Shown here: one piece after another, positions 1-10,006 of the stretch
How the letters are laid out: each line of letters opens with the position of its first letter
Numbering within the stretch: position 1 is the first letter of the stretch
Assembly (NCBI GenBank): GCA_029961685.1
Contig: JARWKL010000015.1
Coordinates: 13,762,801 to 13,826,800, forward strand
Origin: Aristolochia californica
Taxonomy: Eukaryota; Streptophyta; Magnoliopsida; Piperales; Aristolochiaceae
Length of the DNA: 64,000 bases
Reading direction: 5' to 3'
Notes under the pieces: model-generated
Told to the model about the DNA's origin: nothing
What the model saw: the letters and a program-made list of their open reading frames with translations, nothing else
The model's database searches: none
Position numbers and translations under genes: made by a program

Positions 1-76
1 ATGTGATTTTTAGGGATTGTAAACTCTTTACTTTTTTATATATTAGGTTTTGCAATCATTAGAAAAGGGGGGAGGA

Positions 77-148
77 GGAGGATGTGGTGGTGGTGGTTTA
101 GTTGGGGCGGAGGGAGGATGTGGTGGTGGTGGTTTAGTTGGGGCAAGA
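77..148 (+). repeat. 36-bp minisatellite, two copies, at the monomer G-site
   Basis: Two consecutive copies of a ~36 bp unit beginning aggatgtggtggtggtggtt sit just before a 25-base G run. The unit has grown out of the short G-rich site that every monomer has at this place. The glycine-rich (plus) and proline/histidine-rich (minus) ORFs over it are products of the repeat and not genes. Confidence 0.8.
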
Positions 149-173
149 GGGGGGGGGGGGGGGGGGGGGGGGG
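149..173 (+). repeat. Poly(G) run, 25 bases
   Basis: Uninterrupted G run at the satellite monomer's G-rich site, directly after the minisatellite. The exact length may be affected by sequencing or assembly. Confidence 0.8.
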
Positions 174-865
174 TGCTGGGGGGTTGGGTTTGTGATTGTT
201 CTCTCTCAAACCATAAGTCATTTCTAACAAAAAATTATAGCCGTTATGCATCATTAATTGATCAAAAGCTTTACGATGATCTATGAATGTTAGGTCAGCT
301 TTTTTAGAATAAGCAAAAAGTGGGTTGTTTTACTCGGGTAAATATACCACCGCAAGTTAACTTGAGAATTTAATATTTTCTACTCCTTGAAATTTTTGGT
401 TCATTAGGTCATTTGCATCTTAGACAAGTTTCAGGGATGCATATCGATATTTAAAACATGTTATCATCAATTAGAAATCTCTTTCTTATAAAATTTCAAA
501 TTCCAAGCTATTAGGGGGTTGTACTAGTGGAATTTCCAAAACATGGATCACAAAACTTTGGTGTTCATTTTTAGTCTGTAAAAAACTTTTCTTCACTTAC
601 ATTTATTATAGTTTTCATTTTTTTTCATACATAAACTCAAAATTTTCATTTCGTTTTGATCTATTTGCCTTTTCTTTATGTTGACGAGAAAAAGGGGAGA
701 GAGAAAACTCAAGTTTGGATTTGAAAAAAAATTGAACATCCAAAATAGAAATTCACAAATACAGAGAGAGATAATTCCAAAAAGTATGTGTGTTTTTTTG
801 GGATAGTAAACTCTTTTAGTTTTTTATATATTAGGTTTGGCAATCATCGAAAAAATGAGGGAGGG

Positions 866-868
<3 letters not shown>

Positions 869-908
<40 letters not shown>
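869..908 (+). repeat. Poly(G) run, 40 bases
   Basis: Pure G run at the same monomer position as the other poly(G) sites, between the ggttt(t/g)gcaatcatc segment and ggatttttaa. Most monomers have only 4-8 G here. Confidence 0.85.
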
Positions 909-909
<1 letters not shown>

Positions 910-1584
910 GGGATTTTTAAATGAGTGTTGACTCTCAGACCATAAGTCATTTCTAACAAACAATTATAGCCGTTATGCATCATTAATCAATCAAAACCTT
1001 TACAATGATCTATGAATGTTAGGTCAGCTTTTTCTAAATGGTTAAAAAGTGGGTTGTTCGAGTTCGGTAAATATCCCACCGCACTTTAAGTTGAGAAATT
1101 AATTTTTTCTACTCCTTGAAATTTTTGGATCATTAGGTCATTTGCATCTTCAACATATTTCAGGCATGCATATCTATATTTAAAACATGTTAGGATCAAT
1201 TAGAAATATCTTTCTTATAAAATTCCAATCTATTAGGGGGTTGTACAAGTGGAATTTCCAAAACATGGATCACGAAACTTTGGTGTTCATTTTTAGTGCG
1301 TGAAAATTTTTTCTTCTCTTACATTTATTATAATTTTCAATTTTTTTGCATACATAAACTTTAAAATTTTTATTTTGTTGTGATCTATTTGCCTTATCTT
1401 TTTGTTTACGAGAAAATACAGAGATTGAAAACTCAAATTTTGATTTAAAAAAAATTGAACATCCAGAAAGGAAATGCACAAATGAAGAGAGAGATAATTT
1501 CACAAAGAATGTGTGATTTTTACGGATTGTAAACTATTTTAGTTATCTATATATTAGGTTTTGTAATCAATGGAAAAGGGGCCA

Positions 1585-1596
1585 GGGGGGGGGGGG
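1585..1596 (+). repeat. Poly(G) run, 12 bases
   Basis: Moderately expanded G-site in the monomer following the 40-base run. Confidence 0.8.
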
Positions 1597-2640
1597 CTAG
1601 CGATTTTATCTGAGTGTTAACTCCCAAACCATAAGACATTTCTTACAAAAATTATAGCCATTACGCATCATTAATCGATCAAAACGTTTATGATGATCTA
1701 TGATTGTAAGGTTAAGTTTTTGTAAATGGGCAAAAAGTTGGTTGTTTGGCTCTGGTAAATATTCCACTGCATGTTAACTTGAAAATTTAATTTTTTCTAC
1801 TCCTTGAAAATTTTGCATCATTAGGTCATTTGCATTTTCAACATGTTTCAGGCAAGCATATCCATATTTAAACATGCTAGGATCAATTATAAATTTCGTT
1901 CTTATAAAATTCCAAGCTATTAGGGGGTTATACTAGTGGAATTTCCCAAACATGGATAACAAAACTTTGGTGTTTGTTTTTGGTGCGTGAAATTGTTTTC
2001 TTCTCTTACATTTATTATAGTTTTCAATTTTTTCCAAATAAAAACTCTAAAATTTTCATTTCGTAGTGAACTATTTGCCTTATCTTTATGTTTACGAGAA
2101 AAAAGGGAGAGTGAAAACTCAAGTTTAGATTTGAAAAAAATATTGAACATCGAAAATGGAAATGCACAAATGAAGAGAGATAATTCACAAAAGTATTCGT
2201 GATTTTTACGGATTGTAAACACCTTATTTTTTTATATATAAGGTTTATTGCAATCATCGAAAAAGGGGTGGCTAGCAATATTTAATAGAGTGTTGACGTC
2301 CAAACCATAACTCATTTCTAACAAAAATTATATCCGTTACGCATCATTAACTTATCAAAACCTTTACGATGATCAATGATTGTTAGGTCAGCTTTTTGTA
2401 AATGGGCAAAATGTGGTTTGTTTGGCTCGGGTAAATATCCCACCGCACGTTAACTTGAGATTTTATTTTTTTCTACTCCTTGAAATTATTGGATCATTAG
2501 GTTATTTGCATCTTCAACATGTTTCAGGCATGCATATCTGTATTTGAAACATGTTAGGATTAATTAGAAATCTCTTTCTTATAAAATTCCAAGCTATTAG
2601 GGGGTTGTACTAGTGGAATTTCCCAGACATGGATAACATA

Positions 2641-3305
2641 ACTTTGGTGTTCATTTTTAGTGCGTGAAAAATTTTCTTCACTTACATTTATTATAGTTTT
2701 CAATTTTTTGCATACATAATCTCTAAAATTTTCATTTCTTTGAGATCTTTTTGCCTTATCTTTTAGTTTACGAGAAAAAAAGTGATAGTGAAAACTTAAG
2801 TTAGGATTAGAAAAAAAATTGAACAACCAAAATGGAAATGCACAAATGTAGAGAAAGATAATTCCAAAAAGTATCTATGATTTTTAGGGATTTTGAACTC
2901 TTTTAGTTATTTATATATTAGGTTTTGCAATCATATGAAAAGGGGGCGAGGGATTTTTAACTGAGTGTTGGCTTTCAATCCATCAGTAATTTTTAAAAAA
3001 AAATTATAAGCGTTACACATCATTTATCGATCAAAACCATAACAATGATGTATTATTGTTAGGTCAGCTTTTTGTAAATGGGCAAAAAGTGGGTTGTTTG
3101 GATTGGGTAAATATCCCACAACCCTTTAACTTGAGAATTTTAAATTTTGTACTCTAAATTTTTGGATCATTTGCATCTTCAACATGTTTCGGGCATGCAT
3201 GTCCATATTTAAAACATGTTAGAATCAATAATAAATCACTTTCTTATAAAATTTCAACCTATTAGGGGGTTGTACTAGTGGAATTTCCCAAACATGGATA
3301 ACAAA
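2641..3305 (+). repeat. Representative satellite monomer (665 bp)
   Basis: One full monomer, phased to start at actttggtgt, given as a reference unit. From its start it carries a T-rich stretch, a purine-rich stretch (gagaaaaaaagtgatagtg), an A-tract, a TATATATTAGG segment, the short G-rich site, and a less AT-rich second half with the gggtaaatatcccac motif. No internal subrepeat is obvious by eye. The phase is arbitrary. Confidence 0.85.
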
Positions 3306-6300
3306 ACTTTGGTGTTTATTTTTAGTGCGTGAAAATTTTTCTTCATTTTCGTTTATTATAGTTTTCTATTTTTTGCACACGTAAAGTCAAAAATTTGCAT
3401 TTCATCATTATTTATTTGCTATATCTTTTTATTTACGAGAAAAAAGGAAGAGGGAAAATTCAAGTCGATTTTGAAAAAAAAATTAGCATACAAAGTGGAC
3501 ATGCACAAATGGAGAAAGAGATAATTCCAAAATGTAAATGTGATTTTTATTGATTGTAAACTCTTTTAGTTCTTTATATATTAGGTTTTGCAATCATCGG
3601 AAAAGTGGGGGGCGAGGCATTTTTAACAGAGTGTTGACTCCATAACCATAAGTCATTTATAACACAAATTATAAGCATTACGCATAGTAAATCGTTCAAA
3701 ACCTTTACGATGACCTATGATTGTTAGGTCAGCGTTTTGTAAATGGGAAAAAAGTTGATTGTTTGGCTCGGGTAAATATCCCACCGCAAGTTAACTTAAG
3801 ATTTTAATTTTTTCTACTCCTTGAAGCTTTTGGATCATTAGGTCATTTGCATCTTCAACATATTTCAGGCATACATATCCATATTTAAACCATGTTAGGA
3901 TCAATTAGAAATCTCTTTCTTATAAAATTCCAAACTAATAGGGGGTTGTACTAGTGGAATTTCCCAAGTATGGATAACAAAACTTTGGTGTTCATTTTTA
4001 GTGCGTGAAATTTTATTTCTTCACTTCCATTTATTTTATTTTTCAATTTTTTCTATACATAATCTTCAAAATTTTCATTTCGTTGTGATCTATTTGCCTT
4101 ATCTTTTTTAATATAAGAAAAAAGGAAAGTGGAAATACAAATTTGGATTTGAAAAAAAATTGAAGATCCAAAATGGAAACGTATAATTACTAAGAGTGAT
4201 AATTCCAAAAAGTATGTGTGATTTTTATGGATTGTCAACTCGTTTAGTTTTTTATATATTAGGTTTTGCAATCATCAAAAAATGGGTGCCGAGGGATTTT
4301 GAACTGAGTGTTGACTCCCAAACCATAAGTCATTTTTAAAAAATATTATGGCCATTACGCATCATTAATTTATCTATGATTGTTACGTTTGCTTTTTTTA
4401 AATGGTCTAAAAGTGGTTAGTTTGGTTCGGGTAAATATCCCACTGCCCATTAACTTGAGAATTTAATTTTTATCTACTCCTTGAAATTTTTGAATCATTA
4501 GGTCATTTGCATCATCCACATATTTCAGGCATGCATATCCATATTTAAAATATGTTAGGATCAATTAGAAATCTCTTTCTTATAAAATTCCAAGCAATTA
4601 GAGGGTTGTATGAGTGGAATGTCCCAAAGAAGGATCACAAAACTTTGGTGTTCATTTTTAGTGCATGAAAATTTTTCTTCACTTACATTTATTATAGTGT
4701 TTTATTTTTTGCATACATAAACTCTAAAATTTTCATTTCGTTGTGATCTATTTGCCTTATCGTTTTTATTTCAAGGAAAAAGGGAAAGTGAAAACTCAAG
4801 TTTGGATTTGAAAAAAAAAATTAACATCCAAAATGGAAATGAACAAATGCAGAGAGAGACAATTCCAGAAAGTATTTGTGATTTTTTGGGATTGAAAAGT
4901 CTTTAATTTTTTTATATATTAGGTTTTGCAAGCATCGAAAAAGGGGGGCGAGGGATTTTTACCTAAGTGTTGACTCCCAAACCTTAAGTCATTTCTTACA
5001 CAAATTATAGCTGTTACGGATCATTAATCTATCAAAACCTTTACCATGATCTATGATTGTAGGTAAGCTTTTTAAAAATCGGCAAAAAGTGGGTTGCTTG
5101 GCTCTGGTAAATATCCCACCGCACGTTAACTTGAGAATTTATTTTTTTCTATTCCTTGAATTTTTTTTATCATTAGGTCATTTGCATCTTCAACATGTTT
5201 CAGGCAAACATATCCATATTTAAAACATGTTAGGATCAATTAGAAATCTCGTCTTATAAAATTCCAAGCTATTAGGGGGTTGTACTAGTGGAATTTCCTG
5301 AACATAGATAACAAAACCTTGGTGTTCATTTTTAGTGCGTGAAAAGTTTTTCTTCACTTACATTTATTATAGTTTTTAATTTTTTTAATACATAAACTCT
5401 AAAATTCTCATTTCTTTGTGATTTATTTGCCTTATGTTTTCAATTACGAGAAAAAAGAGAAAGTGGATACACAAGTTTGGATTTGAAAAAAAAATGAACA
5501 TCCAAAATGGAAATTTAAAAATGCTGAGAGAGATAATTCCAATAAGTATGTGTGATTTTTAGGGATTGTAAACTCTTTTAGATTTTTATATATTCAGTTT
5601 GCCAATCATCGGAAAAGGGTTGGCGAGGGATTTTTAACTGAGTGTTTACTCCCAAACCATAAGCCATTTCTAACAAAAATTATAGCCGTTACGCATCATT
5701 AATCGATCATAAGCTTTACAATGATCTATGATTGTTAGGTCAGTTTTTTGTAAATGCGCAGACAGTGGGTTGTTTGGTTCGGGCAAATGTCCCATCGCTC
5801 GTTAACTTGAGATTTTTTCTACTCCTTGAAATTTTTGGATCATTAGGTCATTTGCATCTTCCACATGTTTCAGGCATGCATATCCAAGCTATTAAAGGGT
5901 TGTACTAGTGGAATTTCCCAAACATGGATCACAAAACTTTGGAGTTCATTTTTAGTGCGTCAAAATTTTTTCTTCACTTACATTTATTATAGTTTTTTAT
6001 TTTTGCATACATCAACTCTAAAATTTTCATTTCGTTGTCATCTTTTTGCCTTATCTTTTTTATTAAGAGAAAAAAGGGAAAGTTAAAACTCAAGTTTGGA
6101 TTTGAAAAAAAATTTAACATCAGAAATGGAAATGAATAAATACAGAGAGAGATAATTCCAAAAAGTATGTTTAATTTTTAGGGATTGAAAACTCTTTTAT
6201 TTTTTTGTATATTAGGTTTTGCAATCATCGGAAAAGGGGGCCGAGGGATTTTTAACTGAGTGTTGACTCCCAAACCATAAGTCATTTCTTACAAAACTTA

Positions 6301-6903
6301 TAGCCGTTAACCATCATTAATCGATTAAAACCTTTACGATGATCTATGATTGTTAGGTCAGCTTTATATAAATAGGCAAAAAGTGGGTTGTTTGGCACGG
6401 GAAAATATCCCACGGCACGTTAACTTGAGAATTTAATTTTTTCTACTCCTTGAAATTTTTGGATCATCAGGTCATTTGCATCTTGAACATGTTTCAGGCA
6501 AGCACATCCATATTAAAAACTTGTTAGGATCAATTAGAAATCTCGTTCTTATAAAATTCCAAGCTATTAGGGGGTTGTACTAGTAGAATTTATCAAACAT
6601 GGATAACAAAACTTTGGTGTTAATTTTTAGATTGTGAAAAAATTTTCTTCACTTACATTTATTATAGTTTTCAATTTTTAGCATACATAAACTCTAAAAT
6701 TTTCATTTGCATATGATCTTTTTGCCTTATCTTTTTGTTTACGTGAAAAAAGTTAGAGTGAAAACTTTAGTTAGGATTTGAAAAAAAATTGATCCAAAAT
6801 GCAAATGCACTAATGCAGAGAGAGATAATTCCAAAATGTATTTGTGATTTTTAGGGATAATAAAATCTTTTACTTTTTTATATATTTGATTTTTCAATCA
6901 TTG

Positions 6904-6910
<7 letters not shown>

Positions 6911-6963
<53 letters not shown>
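6911..6963 (+). repeat. Poly(G) run, 53 bases (longest in the window)
   Basis: Uninterrupted G run at the monomer G-site, preceded by ggaaaaga and followed by ttgcgtgg. The tandem copy of this segment has 33 G at the same point, so length has changed since duplication, or one of the lengths is an assembly error. Confidence 0.85.
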
Positions 6964-6965
<2 letters not shown>

Positions 6966-7010
6966 GCGTGGAATTTTAAACTGAATGTTGACTCTCAAAC
7001 CATGTCATTT

Positions 7011-8019
7011 TGTTGAGCACCCAGCAAATACTACCCAAAAGACCAGCCTGTATGGAGCGGAAGACAAAGGTACTTAACCCCAGGACCAATTGGGTCATTG
7101 TGAGCCCAAAACATCACATCCCACCTTACTGAGCCAACGACCCCAGCGGCTTTACCCGCTAGCGACAAGGAGGGGTAGCTCGTGGCCAAGTGCTAGCTCT
7201 GATACCAAAAGTTAAGTACCTAGCCAATACTACCCAAAAGACTGGCCTGTTAGGAGCGGAAGGTATATGTACATAGCCCAGACCACAACATCACACCCAC
7301 CTTCACGGGCCGACGACCATGACGGCCACACTCTAGTGGTAGCCCACTCTAGTTTCTACTAGGTCGCCCCCTTCGCTGGGTCACTCCCACCGCTTAGGAC
7401 TCACGCCATGGGGATTCGAACTCGCGACGTAGCACTTGCTCTGATACCAAATATTGAATACCTAGCTAATACTACCCAAAAGACCGGCCTGTTAGGAGTG
7501 AAAGACATAGGTACTTAGCCCAGGATCATAACATTACACCAACCTTAATGAGCCGACGACCACGGTGTCCACACTCTAGCGGTCGCCCCCTCCTCTAGGT
7601 TGGCCCCTCCACTCAGGACTCACACCGCGGGGATTCGAACTAGCGACGTAGCTCTAGCTCTGATACAAAAATGTTAAGCACCTAGCCAATAGGTCCCAAA
7701 AGGCAGACCTGTTAGGAGTGGAAGACATAGGTACTTAACCCCAAGACCAAGTGGGTCACTGTGAGCCCATAACATCACACCCCACCTTCACTAGCCGACG
7801 ACCACTGTGGCTTTACCCGCTAGCGATGAGGAGGGGTGCCTGCATCTAGGATTTGCGATCTCCCGCACCTATCGGGAATCAAACTCGTGACCAAGCACTA
7901 GCTCTGATACCAAATGTTGAGCACCTAGCCAATACTACCCAAAAGACTGGCCTGTTAGGAGCGGAAGACATAGGTACTTAACCTCAGGACCAAGTGGGTC
8001 ATTGTGATCTCATAACACA
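7011..8019 (-). mobile_element. Tandem TRIM-like LTR element, copy 1 (five LTRs, four internal segments)
   Basis: A GC-richer ~1 kb insert in the satellite. On the minus strand, each unit has an LTR-like segment of about 85-108 bp that begins TGTGATGTTATG and ends GCTCAACA or a close variant. It is followed within 2-3 bases by TGGTATCAGAGC, the standard plant primer binding site matching initiator tRNA-Met. Next come ~90-155 bp of noncoding sequence and a purine tract (GAAGGTGGGG type) before the next LTR. LTR-like segments lie at about 7011-7118, 7211-7295, 7453-7538, 7672-7779 and 7915-8019, with PBS matches at 7196-7207, 7438-7449, 7657-7668 (one mismatch) and 7901-7912. The insert starts and ends exactly at LTR termini. 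It has no coding capacity. This fits a TRIM (terminal-repeat retrotransposon in miniature) amplified in tandem. The family name is inference. Confidence 0.75.
7196..7207 (-). promoter_or_regulatory. Primer binding site, TRIM-like unit (tRNA-iMet)
   Basis: Minus strand reads TGGTATCAGAGC, a perfect 12-base match to the canonical initiator-Met PBS, beside an LTR-like terminus. Equivalent sites recur in the other units of this array and of its duplicate. Confidence 0.75.
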
Positions 8020-8917
8020 TAAACCCTAAAATTTTCTTTTCGTCATGATCTATTTGCCTTATATTTTTGTTTAAGAGAAAAAAAGGAAAGTGAAAACTAA
8101 AGTAGGGATTTGAAAAAAAATGAACATCCAAAATTAAAATTCACAAATGCAAAGAGAAATAATTCCAAAAATTATTTGTCATTTTTAGGGATTGTAAACT
8201 CTTTTACTTTTTTATATATTAGGTTTTGTAATCATCAGAAAAGGGGGGGCGACTGATTTTTAAATGAGTGTTGACACTCAAACCATAAGTTATCTCTAAC
8301 AAAAATTATATCTGTTATACATCATTAATCAATAAAACCTTTACGATGATCTATGATTGTTATGTCAACTTTTTTTAAATGGGCAAAAAGTGGATTGTTT
8401 GGCTCGGGTAAATATCCCACCGCACGTTAATTTGAGAAATTAAGTTTTTCTACTCCTTGAAATTTTTGGACCATTAGGTCATTTGCATCTTCAACATGTT
8501 GCAGGTATGCATATCCATATTTAAAAAATGTTAGCAGTAATTAAAAATCTCTTTCTTATAAAATTCCAACCTATTAGGGGGTTGAACTAGTGGAATTTCC
8601 CAAACGTGGATAACAAAACTTTGGTGTTCATTTTTAGTGCGTGAAAAGTTTTTCTTCACTTACAGTTATTAAAGTTTTCAATTTTTTGCATACATAAATT
8701 CTAAAATTTTCATTTCATGCGATCTATTTGCCTTATATTTATTATTACGAGAAAAAAAGGAGAGTTAAAACTCAAGTTTGGATTTGAAACAAAATTGAAC
8801 ATCCCAAATGTAAATTCACAAATACAGAGAGAGATAATTCCAAAAAGTATGTGTGTTTTTTAGGGATTGTGAACTCCTTTACTTTTTTATATATTTGATT
8901 TTTCAATCATTGGAAAT

Positions 8918-8952
<35 letters not shown>

Positions 8953-8997
8953 GCGTGGAATTTTAAACTGAGTGTTGACTCTCAAACCATGTCATTT
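8020..8997 (+). repeat. Satellite between the two TRIM-like arrays
   Basis: About 1 kb of ordinary satellite including one truncated and one near-complete monomer. After the TRIM it resumes in mid-monomer at taaaccctaaaattttc, about 390 bp further on in the unit than where the left flank stopped. The insertion is therefore tied to a loss of monomer sequence. Confidence 0.9.
8918..8950 (+). repeat. Poly(G) run, 33 bases
   Basis: Duplicate of the 53-base G run at 6911-6963 in the second ~2 kb copy. The flanks are nearly the same but the length differs. Confidence 0.85.
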
Positions 8998-10006
8998 TGT
9001 TGAGCACCCAGCAAATACTACCCAAAAGACCAGCCTGTATGGAGCGGAAGACATAGGTACTTAACCCCAGGACCAATTGGGTCATTGTGAGCCCATAACT
9101 TCACATCCCACCTTACCGAGCCAACGACCCCAGTGGCTTTACCCGCTAGTGACGAGGAGGGGGAGCTCGTGGCCAAGTGCTAGCTCTGATACCAAAAGTT
9201 AAGTACCTAGCCAATACTACCCAAAAGACTGGCCTGTTAGGAGCGGAAGGTATATGTACATAGCCCAGACCACAACATCACACCCACCTTCATGGGCCGA
9301 CGACCATGACGGCCACACTCTAGTGGCAGCCCACTCTAGTTTCTACTAGGTCGCCCCCTTCGCTAGGTCACTCCCACCGCTTAGGACTCACGCCATGGGG
9401 ATTCGAACTCGCGACGTAGCGCTTGCTCTGATACCAAATGTTGAATACTTAGCTAATACTACCCAAAAGACCGGCCTGTTAGGAGCGAAAGACATAGGTA
9501 CTTAGCCCAGGACCATAACATTACACCAACCTTAACGAGCTGATGACCACGGTGTCCACACTCTAGCGGTCGCCCCCTCCTCTAGGTTGGCCCCTCCACT
9601 CAGGACTCACGCCGCGGGGATTCGAACTAGCGACGTAGCTCTAGCTCTGATACAAAAATGTTAAGCACCTAGCCAATAGGTCCCAAAAGGCAGACCTGTT
9701 AGGAGTGGAAGACATAGGTACTTAACCCCAAGACCAAGTGGGTCACTGTGAGCCCATAACATCACACCCCACCTTCACTAGCCGACGACCACTGTGGCTT
9801 TACCCGCTAGCGATGAGGAGGGGTGTCTGCGTCTAGGATTTGTGATCTCCCGCACCTATCGGGAATCAAACTTGTGACCAAGCGCTAGCTCTGATACCAA
9901 ATGTTGATCACCTAGCCAATACTACCCAAAAGACTGGCCTGTTAGGAGCGGAAGACATAGGTACTTAACCTCAGGACCAAGTGGCTCATTGTGATCTCAT
10001 AACACA
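8998..10006 (-). mobile_element. Tandem TRIM-like LTR element, copy 2
   Basis: Same structure, order and end points as the copy at 7011-8019, offset by 1987 bp, with only scattered substitutions. It starts at TGTTGAGC and ends at cataacaca, so both ends coincide with LTR termini. Because both copies share the same satellite breakpoints, they descend from one insertion that was then duplicated with its flanks, and not from two insertions. Confidence 0.75.

Larger units (their letters stand above)
1..7010 (+). repeat. Satellite array, block 1 (~670 bp monomers)
   Basis: About ten head-to-tail copies of an AT-rich monomer fill this block. Landmarks recur once per copy in fixed order: a segment reading ggggttgtactagtggaatt, then actttggtgttcattttta, then ctcaagtttggatttga, then a short G-rich site, then ttgactcccaaaccataagt, then gtaaatatcccaccgcacgt. 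Measured spacings of one landmark are 665, 676, 660 and 674 bp. One monomer near 5880 is shortened by about 55 bp. Small ORFs in here recur only because the DNA repeats. No gene is visible. Confidence 0.95.

Noticed and set aside
36..286. Overlapping ORFs rich in glycine (plus) or proline and histidine (minus)
   Set aside because: They are translations of the GT/GG minisatellite and G run, with no domain and no conservation outside it.
7380..7660. tRNA-like B-box (minus strand GTTCGAATCCCC) with a nearby tRNA-Met 3' end match, suggesting a tRNA gene or SINE
   Set aside because: No cloverleaf or A-box could be laid out. The tRNA match is the 12-base PBS complement beside an LTR terminus, which a TRIM-like element explains better.
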